Origin: Coriobacteriales bacterium
Lineage (GTDB): Bacteria > Actinomycetota > Coriobacteriia > Coriobacteriales > UBA8131
Length of the DNA stretch: 16,572 nucleotides
Reading direction: 5' to 3'
Assembly: GCA_031286975.1 (NCBI GenBank)
Contig: JAITTM010000082.1
Location: forward strand, 1 to 16,572
Shown: positions 6,874 through 13,927 of the stretch, piece after piece
Layout of the letters: each line of letters starts with the position of its first letter
Position numbering within the stretch: the stretch's first letter is position 1
The notes under the pieces: model-generated
What the model saw: only the letters and a program-made list of their open reading frames with translations
What the model was told of the DNA's origin: nothing
Database searches by the model: none
Program-made: the position numbers and the translations under genes

Positions 6874-8118
6874 GTGTCAAACCGGATGGACAAACGTGAA
6901 CGCAGCTGGGTGCTTTATGATGTCGCCAACTCTGCCTTTGTCATGCTGGCGACCTCGCTGGTGCCTATCTATTACGCCAGCCTCGCGCCCGAGGGCTCAA
7001 CCGATTCGGTGACCGTGGTCTGGGGCTATACCATCGCCATCGCCACCGCCATCGTCGCGCTGCTCATGCCCTTTTTGGGTTCGCTGGCAGATTACCCCAA
7101 GAACAAGAAAAAGTTTCTCGTGGGCTCTATCGGCACGGGAGTTGTGGCCTGCTGTGCACTTGCCTTGGCGGGCGCGCCTGTGGCCTTTTTGGTGATCTAT
7201 GTGGTTGCCGAGGTGGGCTACAGCCTCTCGCTGCTCTTCTCCGATGCCTTTTTGGTCGATGCGACCACTGATGAGAAGTACGATGCCGTGAGCTCCAAGG
7301 GCTATGCCTGGGGTTACGTGGGATCGCTCATACCCTTTGGCATCTGCATCGCGCTGGTGCTGCTCGGCCCGGGCTTTGGCCTGCCAACGGCGACTGCGGT
7401 AAAGATCAGCTTTCTCATCACCGCTGCCTGGTGGGTGCTGTTCTCCATCCCTATCTTGAAAAACGTACACCAGAAGCACAGCAAGCCCCGCACGGAGCAC
7501 GCGATTACCACGTCACTCAAGGGACTTCTCGGCACCCTTAAGAGCATCGTGCAGTACAAGAAGATGCTGTTTTTTCTGATCGCCTTCTTCTGCTACATCG
7601 ACGGCGTGCACACCATCATCAAGATGGCGACGGCCTACGGCACGCAACTCGGCATCGACAGCACCCAGATGATCATCGCGCTGGTGGTAACGCAGCTGGT
7701 CGCCTTTCCCTCGGCGCTCGCCTTTGGCAAGCTCGCCGGGCGCGTGGGCGCACGCAAGATGCTCATCGTGAGCGTCATCGCCTACGCGCTCATCACCGTG
7801 TATGCGGCGTTCTTCCTCGCAACCGCCACGGAGTTCTGGATCCTCGCGGTGAGCGTGGGGCTCTTCCAGGGCGGCATCCAGGCACTCAGCCGCTCCTACT
7901 TCAGCCGACTCATCCCCGACAAGAGCCACAGCAACGAGTACTTTGGGTTCTTTGACATCTTTGGCAAGTACGCCGCCATCTTAGGTCCGCTGTTCATGGC
8001 GACCTTCGAGCTCATCACCGGCAGCGCCAGCATGGGCATCCTCTCCCTCACCGCGATGTTCATCATCGGCCTGGTCTTCCTCATCCTTATGCCCAAAGGC
8101 GACGAGGCAGGCACATAA
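6874..8118 (+). CDS. MFS transporter, UMF1 (Atg22-like) family
   Basis: The 414-aa membrane protein starts MSNRMDKRERSWVLYDVANSAF; the W-x-LYDxANSAF motif near the N-terminus is typical of bacterial UMF1 transporters related to fungal vacuole effluxer Atg22. About 12 hydrophobic helices follow, with charged loops such as DYPKNKKKF after helix 2 and KLAGRVGARK in the second half. The C-terminal DKSHSNEYFGFFDIFGKYAAILGP segment is characteristic of the family. The start is GTG 6874, with AAGGGAG five bases upstream; an earlier in-frame ATG at 6808 has no ribosome binding site. Substrates of bacterial members are mostly unknown; amino-acid efflux is suggested only by analogy with Atg22. It is convergent with coaX and transcribed alone. 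Confidence 0.9.
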   Translation: MSNRMDKRERSWVLYDVANSAFVMLATSLVPIYYASLAPEGSTDSVTVVWGYTIAIATAIVALLMPFLGSLADYPKNKKKFLVGSIGTGVVACCALALAGAPVAFLVIYVVAEVGYSLSLLFSDAFLVDATTDEKYDAVSSKGYAWGYVGSLIPFGICIALVLLGPGFGLPTATAVKISFLITAAWWVLFSIPILKNVHQKHSKPRTEHAITTSLKGLLGTLKSIVQYKKMLFFLIAFFCYIDGVHTIIKMATAYGTQLGIDSTQMIIALVVTQLVAFPSALAFGKLAGRVGARKMLIVSVIAYALITVYAAFFLATATEFWILAVSVGLFQGGIQALSRSYFSRLIPDKSHSNEYFGFFDIFGKYAAILGPLFMATFELITGSASMGILSLTAMFIIGLVFLILMPKGDEAGT

Positions 8119-8226
8119 GCGCCAAAACAAATGGGGAGAAGACCGTGGCGCCACAACCAAACCCCGCACGCGTCACGGCACTGCCACGAGCAGAAGGGGA
8201 TGACGATCCATGCCGCCACGAGCAGC

Positions 8227-8245
8227 CGCCACGGCTGCCGTGGCG
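8227..8245. terminator. GC-rich hairpin between convergent genes
   Basis: CGCCACGG and CCGTGGCG form a perfect 8-bp stem with a 3-base loop, between the transporter stop (8118) and the coaX stop (8254). No T-run follows on either strand. The gap also has a GTGGCGCCAC palindrome (8145-8154) and two copies of GCCACGAGCAG (8183-8193, 8215-8225). A shared bidirectional terminator region is plausible but not strongly shown. Confidence 0.35.
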
Positions 8246-8253
8246 CAGCTGCC

Positions 8254-9021
8254 TTATCTGCCGCTGCGCTGGTAGATCAAGCGCAGGCCTTCGAGGGTGA
8301 GGTCGTCGTTGACGTGGGTGATGGTCTTTGAGAGGTTGGTCACGCGGTGCGACAGACCACCGGTGGCAATCACGGGAGCGCTGTAGCCCAGCTCGTCGAA
8401 CACGCGCTGTATCAGGCCGTCGATGCGGTCTATCTCACCGTAGGTGAGGCCCGATTGCACAGCCTGCTGTGTGGTCTTGCCTATCACGGCGGACGGTATC
8501 TCGATGCTGGTCTTGGCCAGGCGGGCGGCTGCACTGAAGAGCGCCTCGGCGGAGGTAGCGAGGCCAGGAGCGATTATGCCACCCACAAAAGCCCCGGTCT
8601 TATCCACAATCTCTATGTTGGTCGCCGTGCCAAAATCGACCACGACGACGGGTGCACCATAAAGCGCGATGGCAGCCACGGCATCAGCCAGGCGGTCGGC
8701 ACCGATCTCGAGGGGATTGCTGTAGTCGATGGTCAGGCCAAGATCCGTCTCGCCGCTTACCACCAGCGGCACGACGTTGGTAAGACGCTTGGCCACAGCT
8801 CGCCACTGCAAGGTGAGAGGTGGCACAACCGAGGCGATGGCCACGTCGGTCACCGCGTCAAAGCCAGCGCCTGCCAAAGCCAGAAGACCGCGCAGGCGGA
8901 TGAGCAGCTCGTCGGTGGTGTCGGCCTGGATGGTAGCGATACGCCAGGTATGCCGCACCTGCGCACCCTCGTACAGACCGAGGACGGTCTGCGTATTACC
9001 CACATCTACAGCAAGAAGCAT
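8254..9021 (-). CDS. coaX: type III pantothenate kinase
   Basis: CoaX catalyses the first step of coenzyme A synthesis, phosphorylating pantothenate with ATP in the cytoplasm. The product is 255 aa, the usual length. The ASKHA-fold motifs are in order: DVGNT (6-10) for phosphate binding, EIGADRLADA with catalytic Asp109, DFGTATNIE (129-137), GGIIAPGL (147-154) and ATGGLSHR (219-226). The type III enzyme is typically insensitive to CoA feedback and needs a monovalent cation. I chose ATG 9021 because GGAGG lies just upstream and the protein then begins at the canonical MLLAVDVGNT. The frame stays open 81 codons further upstream without homology. It is divergent from the two-component operon and stands alone. 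Confidence 0.95.
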   Translation of the reverse strand: MLLAVDVGNTQTVLGLYEGAQVRHTWRIATIQADTTDELLIRLRGLLALAGAGFDAVTDVAIASVVPPLTLQWRAVAKRLTNVVPLVVSGETDLGLTIDYSNPLEIGADRLADAVAAIALYGAPVVVVDFGTATNIEIVDKTGAFVGGIIAPGLATSAEALFSAAARLAKTSIEIPSAVIGKTTQQAVQSGLTYGEIDRIDGLIQRVFDELGYSAPVIATGGLSHRVTNLSKTITHVNDDLTLEGLRLIYQRSGR

Positions 9022-9088
9022 AAACCCTCCGTGTCGTTCCTGTAGCGACTCTCTAACAGAATCATGACCTTGGTGACCGTGATTGTCC

Positions 9089-9114
9089 ATTGTACTGCAA
9101 ATGCGTGGTATCAT
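9089..9114. promoter_or_regulatory. candidate divergent -10 boxes between coaX and the response regulator
   Basis: The 267-base divergent gap (9022-9288) has TACAAT on the minus strand (9094-9089), about 70 bases before coaX, and TATCAT on the plus strand (9109-9114). Neither has a convincing -35 partner at 16-18 bases. A small inverted repeat, ACGTGCGTGCACGT (9149-9162), lies between them and the regulator. Nothing else is recognised in the gap. Confidence 0.25.
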
Positions 9115-9288
9115 CTGCAAGAGAACTGGATGCTCGGGGCGCGCACAAACGTGCGTGCACGTGCTTGCATGAGCTTGCAGTGCTGGCAATATGGGTAGGC
9201 GCTGACGGTTGTTGATAGAGGCAACACGTATCAGCTGCTTGCCATATGCGCGCTTACAGAGCAAAGCCTTGGCGAATTGGAGAGATTC

Positions 9289-9999
9289 ATGAATGACGCA
9301 CCCGCACGTATCTTGGTTGTCGACGACGAACCCTCAATCACCGAGTTCGTGAGTTACAACCTGCGCAAAGAGGGCTACGACGTGCACACCGCACAAGACG
9401 GTGCAACGGCGGTCCAGATGGTCAACGCGACACCCTTCGACCTGATCATCCTCGACGTGATGCTGCCCAACATGGACGGTTACGAGGTCTGCCGCCGTGT
9501 GCGCTCCGTCAGCAGCGTGCCCGTGCTGTTTTTGAGCGCGCGCGATACCGAGCTCGACAAGGTGGTGGGCCTCGAGATAGGCGGTGACGACTACCTGGCC
9601 AAGCCCTTTGGCGTGCGCGAGCTCATCGCCCGCGCCAAGGCACTGTTGCGCCGCACCAACCAGCACGACAACTCCTCGACTTCGCTTGACTACAGCGAGA
9701 CCATCGAGGCAAGCGGCATCACGCTGGACGAGGGCACACATATGGCCACCAGCGTCAACGGCCCCATCGATCTCACGCCGCGCGAGTTCGAGCTCTTGGC
9801 CGCACTCATGCGCCACGCCGGCAAGGTGCTCAGCCGCGATCAACTGCTGCACGATGCCTGGGGCTGGGAGTATCTGGTTGAGACCAAGACCGTCGACACC
9901 CACGTCAAGCGCCTGCGCGATAAGCTCGAAGCGGCCCAGGTCGACTCGGCTCTCATCGAGACCGTGCGCGGCTACGGCTATCGCTTCAAGCTCTCCTAG
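9289..9999 (+). CDS. response regulator, OmpR/PhoB family
   Basis: The 236-aa DNA-binding regulator has an N-terminal receiver domain with acidic pocket Asp12/Asp13, phosphoacceptor Asp56 in LIILDVMLP, Ser83 in FLSARD and Lys105 in AKPFG. A linker of about 30 residues leads to a winged-helix domain with LTPREFELLAALMRHAGKVLSRDQLL and VDTHVKRLRDKLE, ending VRGYGYRFKLS. The start is ATG 9289, with GGAG six bases upstream; a TTG four codons earlier is rejected. The kinase gene follows 18 bases after its stop, so the pair is an operon. The regulon cannot be read from the sequence; no Pho, stress or antibiotic target gene is adjacent. Confidence 0.93.
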   Translation: MNDAPARILVVDDEPSITEFVSYNLRKEGYDVHTAQDGATAVQMVNATPFDLIILDVMLPNMDGYEVCRRVRSVSSVPVLFLSARDTELDKVVGLEIGGDDYLAKPFGVRELIARAKALLRRTNQHDNSSTSLDYSETIEASGITLDEGTHMATSVNGPIDLTPREFELLAALMRHAGKVLSRDQLLHDAWGWEYLVETKTVDTHVKRLRDKLEAAQVDSALIETVRGYGYRFKLS

Positions 10000-10017
10000 T
10001 CAGAAGGGGAGCCTCGC

Positions 10018-11064
10018 GTGCAGTACCGCACCCTACGCCTTCTGCTCGCCACGATAAGTGGCCTGTGCACCTTCATCAGTGCCATGATTCTGGTGCTGTT
10101 CATCTTCATGACCTCGCATATCTCGCTCTGGCTCATCCTGCTCACCGTTCCCTTTGCGGTTTTTGCCTTTTGCGTCGCCTATGCCATTGCGGGTGTCTAC
10201 CTGGGGCCCCTCAACGTGCTGGTCACCAAGACCAAGCAGCTTGCCGGCGGCGAGTTGCAGGTCAAGTTTGCTGATGAGAAGATCGTGGCCTCCCCCCTCG
10301 GTGTCCGTGAGTTGGCCACCTCGCTCGATAAGGTGACCGCACGCGTGCGCAGCTCGATGGCGGAGGTCTCTGCCGAGGGTAAGCGCCAGGGGCAGTTCAT
10401 CTCAGATGTCTCGCACGAGATACGCACGCCGCTCACCTCGATCCGCGGTGCTGCCGAGACCATCATGGACGCGGACATCCCCCTCGAGGATCGCCAGCGC
10501 TTCTGCCGCACCATCGTTTTTGAGAGCGAGCGGCTGACCCGCCTGGCAAATGACCTGCTGACCCTGCAGCGCATCGAGGGCGACGGCGAGATCGTGCTGG
10601 CGCGGGTGAACCTCCACGGCATTGTGGAGCGCGCCGCCAACATGCTCGAGCCGCTACTCGAATCGCGCCAAGCTCTATTCACCTTTGGTGGAGAAGCCCC
10701 AGATGTCCTGGGCGACCCCGACCGTCTGCAACAAGTGGTGCAGAACCTCATCGAGAACGCGAGTCGCTTTGTGCCCTCGGGCGGCAGGGTGCACGTCGAG
10801 CTCAGCGGCATAAGGGAGCACAGCGTGATCACCGTAAGCGACAACGGCCCCGGCTTTGGCGACATCGACCCCGCCCGCCTCTTCGACCGCTTCTATCGCG
10901 GCGACTTCAGCCGCGCGCGCACCACCGGCGGCACTGGTCTGGGGCTCACCATCGTCAAGGCGATAGTAACGGCGCACGAGGGCACGGTAGAGGCCGTCAA
11001 CCTCCCCGGCGGCGGTGCCTGCTTCATAGTGGCCATCCCCTCACTCCCCCCGCAAGGGTCCTGA
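10018..11064 (+). CDS. sensor histidine kinase with almost no extracellular loop
   Basis: The 348-aa membrane kinase partners the preceding regulator. Two hydrophobic helices (about residues 9-31 and 37-60) are joined by only about five residues, so there is no extracellular sensor domain. A HAMP-like linker (about 61-118) leads to the dimerisation helix with FISDVSHEIRTPLTSI (His133). The ATPase domain has an N-box LIENAS (Asn247), G1 DNGPGF (275-280), the F-box LFDRFYRGD and G2 GTGLGL (305-310). The start is GTG 10018, with AGGGGAG six bases upstream. Such short-looped kinases are usually intramembrane-sensing and often rely on an accessory membrane protein; none is adjacent on this strand. 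The gene is convergent with steB. Confidence 0.92.
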   Translation: MQYRTLRLLLATISGLCTFISAMILVLFIFMTSHISLWLILLTVPFAVFAFCVAYAIAGVYLGPLNVLVTKTKQLAGGELQVKFADEKIVASPLGVRELATSLDKVTARVRSSMAEVSAEGKRQGQFISDVSHEIRTPLTSIRGAAETIMDADIPLEDRQRFCRTIVFESERLTRLANDLLTLQRIEGDGEIVLARVNLHGIVERAANMLEPLLESRQALFTFGGEAPDVLGDPDRLQQVVQNLIENASRFVPSGGRVHVELSGIREHSVITVSDNGPGFGDIDPARLFDRFYRGDFSRARTTGGTGLGLTIVKAIVTAHEGTVEAVNLPGGGACFIVAIPSLPPQGS

Positions 11065-11139
11065 ACAACACCCAACGAGGTCAAAACCCGGCAAAAACAA
11101 AAGACCATCGATTGCTGAAGTTTTGGCCTAACAGGGCGC

Positions 11140-11302
11140 TAGTGCCCTGTAACATCTAAAAATGTGCAGGGTCGCGCCGGACATATTTCGTAGTGCAAGG
11201 CGTCCGACCGAGCACTCCTGTACGTAATGTGAAAAAGGACAACGCAGCAATGCGGAATATGAACAAGAGACTCTGTACATTTTTAGCTGTTACAGGACAC
11301 TA
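11140..11302. mobile_element. MITE-like element with 24-bp terminal inverted repeats and TA flanks
   Basis: GTGCCCTGTAACATC at 11142 onward and its mirror (to 11300) form terminal inverted repeats. The 27-bp arms 11139-11165 and 11277-11303, TA included, match at 25 of 27 positions, and weaker pairing continues inward for about eight bases. TA dinucleotides lie at 11140-11141 and 11301-11302, as expected of a TA target duplication by an IS630/Tc1/mariner-type transposase. The 159-bp body has no credible gene. It lies between the kinase and steB 3' ends. A CAGGGC...GCCCTG hairpin (11132-11149) spans its left edge, and CTAGGGAACCCTAG (11300-11313) spans its right edge and the steB stop codon. 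Confidence 0.7.
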
Positions 11303-11309
11303 GGGAACC

Positions 11310-12620
11310 CTAGCCCTTGAACGGGGTAGTGCCGGTGGGGTCGGTGGGTAGTTCGGGGTAGTGTTCGTCCAGGCTGCGGTTGGTGCCGTAGATGCCCTCG
11401 GGTGCTCCCGAAAGCAGGGCGATGATGCTGTATTTGCCCGCAGTATCGGTGGGCTCCGTCACGCATGAGAGCCCTGCTTGGCTTGCCGCGTTAACCAACG
11501 TGGATACCGCTTGGGGCATCTGGAGCAACACGGCGTAGTAGCTGGGGATACTGCCGTCAGTCTCCGTGACTGTTGCGGGATCCTGCTCGTCTGTCTGTGC
11601 TGGTTGAACGCCTGCTGTGTCAGTGGTTTGGGGATACGGCAGACTGCCCGCCATGCCCAGCTCCTCGAATGCCTGGGCGATGCGCACGCCCGCAATGCTG
11701 GTGATGTATGAGTTCGAGCTCGTGGCCTCATTGTTTGTGACCCAGAGGTCCACGATGCCGTTGCATGCGTAGGGCACACTCTTCTGCCCTGCTACCTGCT
11801 GCGCCAAGCGAACGAGTGCCTCCTGCGAGGTCTCGTCGGCGGGTGCCACGCTCGTGATGTACTCCGTCTCAACCGTGATGATGTCACGGCGCAGCAAAAG
11901 CAGCGTGAGCGGATACCGCTCATCAAAGCGCTCCTCGATCAGGGCGAGGCTGCGAGCCTCCAAAGCTGCGGGGGTCTCCGCTGCCGCCGCATCCTGCAAG
12001 GCCGATCCACCCGCTGTGCCGTCTGTTGTGCCGTCTGTTGTGCCATCTGTAGTGCCGTCTGTAGTGCCGTCTGTAGTGCCAGCTGCCGCCTGCCCCTTCT
12101 GCTCCTGCAGCGCCGCCTGGAGTGCCACGGGATCCTCCTCGAAGGTCCACTCGGCAGCCAAGGCTCGCGCCAGCGTATCGACGTAGCTCTCGCCATTGGT
12201 TTGGGGCAGTATCTTCTGCAGTTCAGTGGCGGTCTCCTCGTCAGCTATACCAAAATCGGGCTGGCTGACCGCAATGCTGATGGGAATACCGCCGCTTTGT
12301 GTGATGAGCTGACCCACCAACTGCACCGTCTGCGCATCATCATCGTTTGACAACACCACCACGGTGCGCCCGTCAAGCCGCTCGCTTTGCCAGGCGCCCA
12401 GCAGTTGTGTGGCAAAGGGCCGGGTGGCCTCAAGCTGCCGGGAAAGATCATCGTTTTGGGTCTTGATGGTATTGAACTCGTCGAGCAGCGACTCGACCAT
12501 GCCGTTTGAGGTGTCGCGCACGATGTCGCTGCCGCCAATGCCCGCGCCGAGCACGAGGCCTAATGCGAGTGCCAAGAATATCGAGCAGATGGTGACGATG
12601 TGATACCGAAAGTTGTACAT
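11310..12620 (-). CDS. steB: SteB/MctB-like cell-envelope protein (copper transporter MctB family)
   Basis: The 436-aa protein begins MYNFRYHIVTICSIFLALALGLVLG, the hallmark N-terminal anchor of the MctB family (PF11382). A coiled coil follows (about 41-66), then an extracytoplasmic domain with RTVVVLSNDDDAQ (85-97). In M. tuberculosis MctB is linked to copper homeostasis; in Corynebacterium the homologue SteB works with SteA in daughter-cell separation. The second role fits better because steA is next to it. Residues 181-204 are a low-complexity (TDGT)n linker encoded by a tandem repeat. ATG 12620 has AGGAG six bases upstream. It is separated from steA by an inserted element and followed by another. 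Function is inferred from family and synteny. Confidence 0.88.
   Translation of the reverse strand: MYNFRYHIVTICSIFLALALGLVLGAGIGGSDIVRDTSNGMVESLLDEFNTIKTQNDDLSRQLEATRPFATQLLGAWQSERLDGRTVVVLSNDDDAQTVQLVGQLITQSGGIPISIAVSQPDFGIADEETATELQKILPQTNGESYVDTLARALAAEWTFEEDPVALQAALQEQKGQAAAGTTDGTTDGTTDGTTDGTTDGTAGGSALQDAAAAETPAALEARSLALIEERFDERYPLTLLLLRRDIITVETEYITSVAPADETSQEALVRLAQQVAGQKSVPYACNGIVDLWVTNNEATSSNSYITSIAGVRIAQAFEELGMAGSLPYPQTTDTAGVQPAQTDEQDPATVTETDGSIPSYYAVLLQMPQAVSTLVNAASQAGLSCVTEPTDTAGKYSIIALLSGAPEGIYGTNRSLDEHYPELPTDPTGTTPFKG
12016..12087. repeat. 12-bp in-frame tandem repeat within steB
   Basis: Six consecutive 12-bp units read GTGCCGTCTGTT, with single-base variants; the last unit is the most diverged. 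On the steB strand they encode TDGT units. The unit is a multiple of three, so copy-number change keeps the frame. Confidence 0.95.
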
Positions 12621-12630
12621 GCTGTGCTCC

Positions 12631-12796
12631 TAGGGAGGCATTGATTAATTCTGGTACCTGCCATTGTGCTGGATTTTGGATGCAATTTCAATGCAGAAAA
12701 TCGAGGCGTATTATACATACGATGAGATTTTGTGCGTTGAAAGTGCGCTAAAAGACGGTGCAAGGGTAGGTGTCAGAATTAATCAATGCCTCCCTA
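12631..12796. mobile_element. MITE-like element with 21-bp perfect terminal inverted repeats inserted at the steA-steB junction
   Basis: TAGGGAGGCATTGATTAATT at 12631 is perfectly mirrored to 12796. The inverted repeats match over 23 bases counting the TA flanks (12631-12653 against 12774-12796), with partial pairing beyond (ACCT, CC). The 162-bp body (12633-12794) is AT-rich, unlike its neighbours, and encodes nothing. TA at 12631-12632 and 12795-12796 is the likely target duplication. Deleting the body plus one TA gives, on the minus strand, ATTTAGGAGCACAGCATG: the steA stop TAG merges with the steB AGGAG and the ATG follows after nine bases. The body also carries TATAAT on the minus strand (12715-12710), a possible -10 box for steB, without a clear -35. 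Confidence 0.8.
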
Positions 12797-13924
12797 AATG
12801 CCCAAGTGTGTGCGGATATTCAACCACATGATTATGAAGACTTGCCGGAGCGGCGGAGAGATCGCTATGGCGGCGATAAGGGCGACCAGCGCTGCAAGCA
12901 CGGTGAGCAGGATATAGCGCGGTGGCGGAGTGGCGCGGTAGAGCTTGCTCACGCCCTTGGCATCCACCAACTTGGTGCCCACCTTAAGCCGCACCAAAAA
13001 CGAGGATGCCATACCACTGCGACCCTTATCGAGGTATTCCACCAGGTTGGAGTGCGTGCCCAAAGCGACGATGAGGTCGGCTTTCTTCTCCCAGGCAAGC
13101 AAAAGCGCCAGATCTTCACTCGTGGCACTGAGCGGCCAAGGTGTGACCGTCAGCCCCAGCTTCTGCACGCGCTCAAGCGAGGGGCAGGTGCCGTCGTCGT
13201 AGGCATGGGGAATAACCTCGGCACCGCAGAGCAGCGCCTTATCGGTCACCGAATCCATGTCGCCGATGATGATGTCAGGGGTGAAACCAGCTTCGAGCAG
13301 GGCATCGGCACCGCCATCGACCCCGATGAGCACCGGCTTCACCTCGCGGATATAGGAGGTGAGGGTCTTGAGATCCTGCAGGTAATCATAGCCGCGCACC
13401 ACCACCAGCACCTGACGATGCCGTATCTCCGTTGTGAGAGGCGGTATCCAAGGGTCGTAGATGAAGCTCCCCTTTTGCTTCTCAAGATACTCGGCGGTGT
13501 TTTTCACAAAGAGCTCGAGCTCGGCATCGATCTGCTGGTCAGCGGTATCCATGTAAAACTCCACCAGCGCCGCGTCGAGGTTGATGCCCGAGGCAACCAG
13601 CACATGGTTGCAATACAGGTCGTTGCCGTGGATGCCCAGCTCGTCGCCGTCCTGCACGATGTCAAAGACCTCGGCACCCACCTCGTCGAGCAGCTGGATA
13701 CCGGCATCCACCAGGATCTGTGGCCCGATGTTGGGGTAGCGCCCGCTGATCGACTTGGCGGCATTGACCACGCCCTTGACACCGCTTGCCACCAGCCCCT
13801 CAGCCGAGACGCGGTCGATGTCAACGTGGTCGATAACGGCGATATCGCTGGCCGTCAGGCGCTTGACGAGATCCTTGGTCTTCTTGCCCTTTTGCGCTGT
13901 GCCGCCAATCGTACTGGTCGCCAT
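12794..13924 (-). CDS. steA: SteA-like cytokinetic ring / cell separation protein
   Basis: The 376-aa protein matches the SteA family (Rv1697 type), which carries a thiamin-pyrophosphokinase-like fold and a C-terminal membrane anchor. Visible motifs are GVDGGADALLEAGFTPDIIIGDMDSV (split here as GVDGGADALL at 201-210 and GDMDSV at 221-226), ATSEDLALLLA (267-277) and VALGTHSNLVEYLD (286-299). A single helix (about 337-355) is followed by a short basic tail. In Corynebacterium SteA localises to the division ring with SteB and supports peptidoglycan hydrolase-driven daughter separation. It starts three bases after the recN stop. Its own stop, TAG at 12796-12794, straddles the edge of the inserted element. 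The same stop would exist without the insertion, so the protein is intact. Confidence 0.9.
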   Translation of the reverse strand: MATSTIGGTAQKGKKTKDLVKRLTASDIAVIDHVDIDRVSAEGLVASGVKGVVNAAKSISGRYPNIGPQILVDAGIQLLDEVGAEVFDIVQDGDELGIHGNDLYCNHVLVASGINLDAALVEFYMDTADQQIDAELELFVKNTAEYLEKQKGSFIYDPWIPPLTTEIRHRQVLVVVRGYDYLQDLKTLTSYIREVKPVLIGVDGGADALLEAGFTPDIIIGDMDSVTDKALLCGAEVIPHAYDDGTCPSLERVQKLGLTVTPWPLSATSEDLALLLAWEKKADLIVALGTHSNLVEYLDKGRSGMASSFLVRLKVGTKLVDAKGVSKLYRATPPPRYILLTVLAALVALIAAIAISPPLRQVFIIMWLNIRTHLGI

Positions 13925-13927
13925 AGT

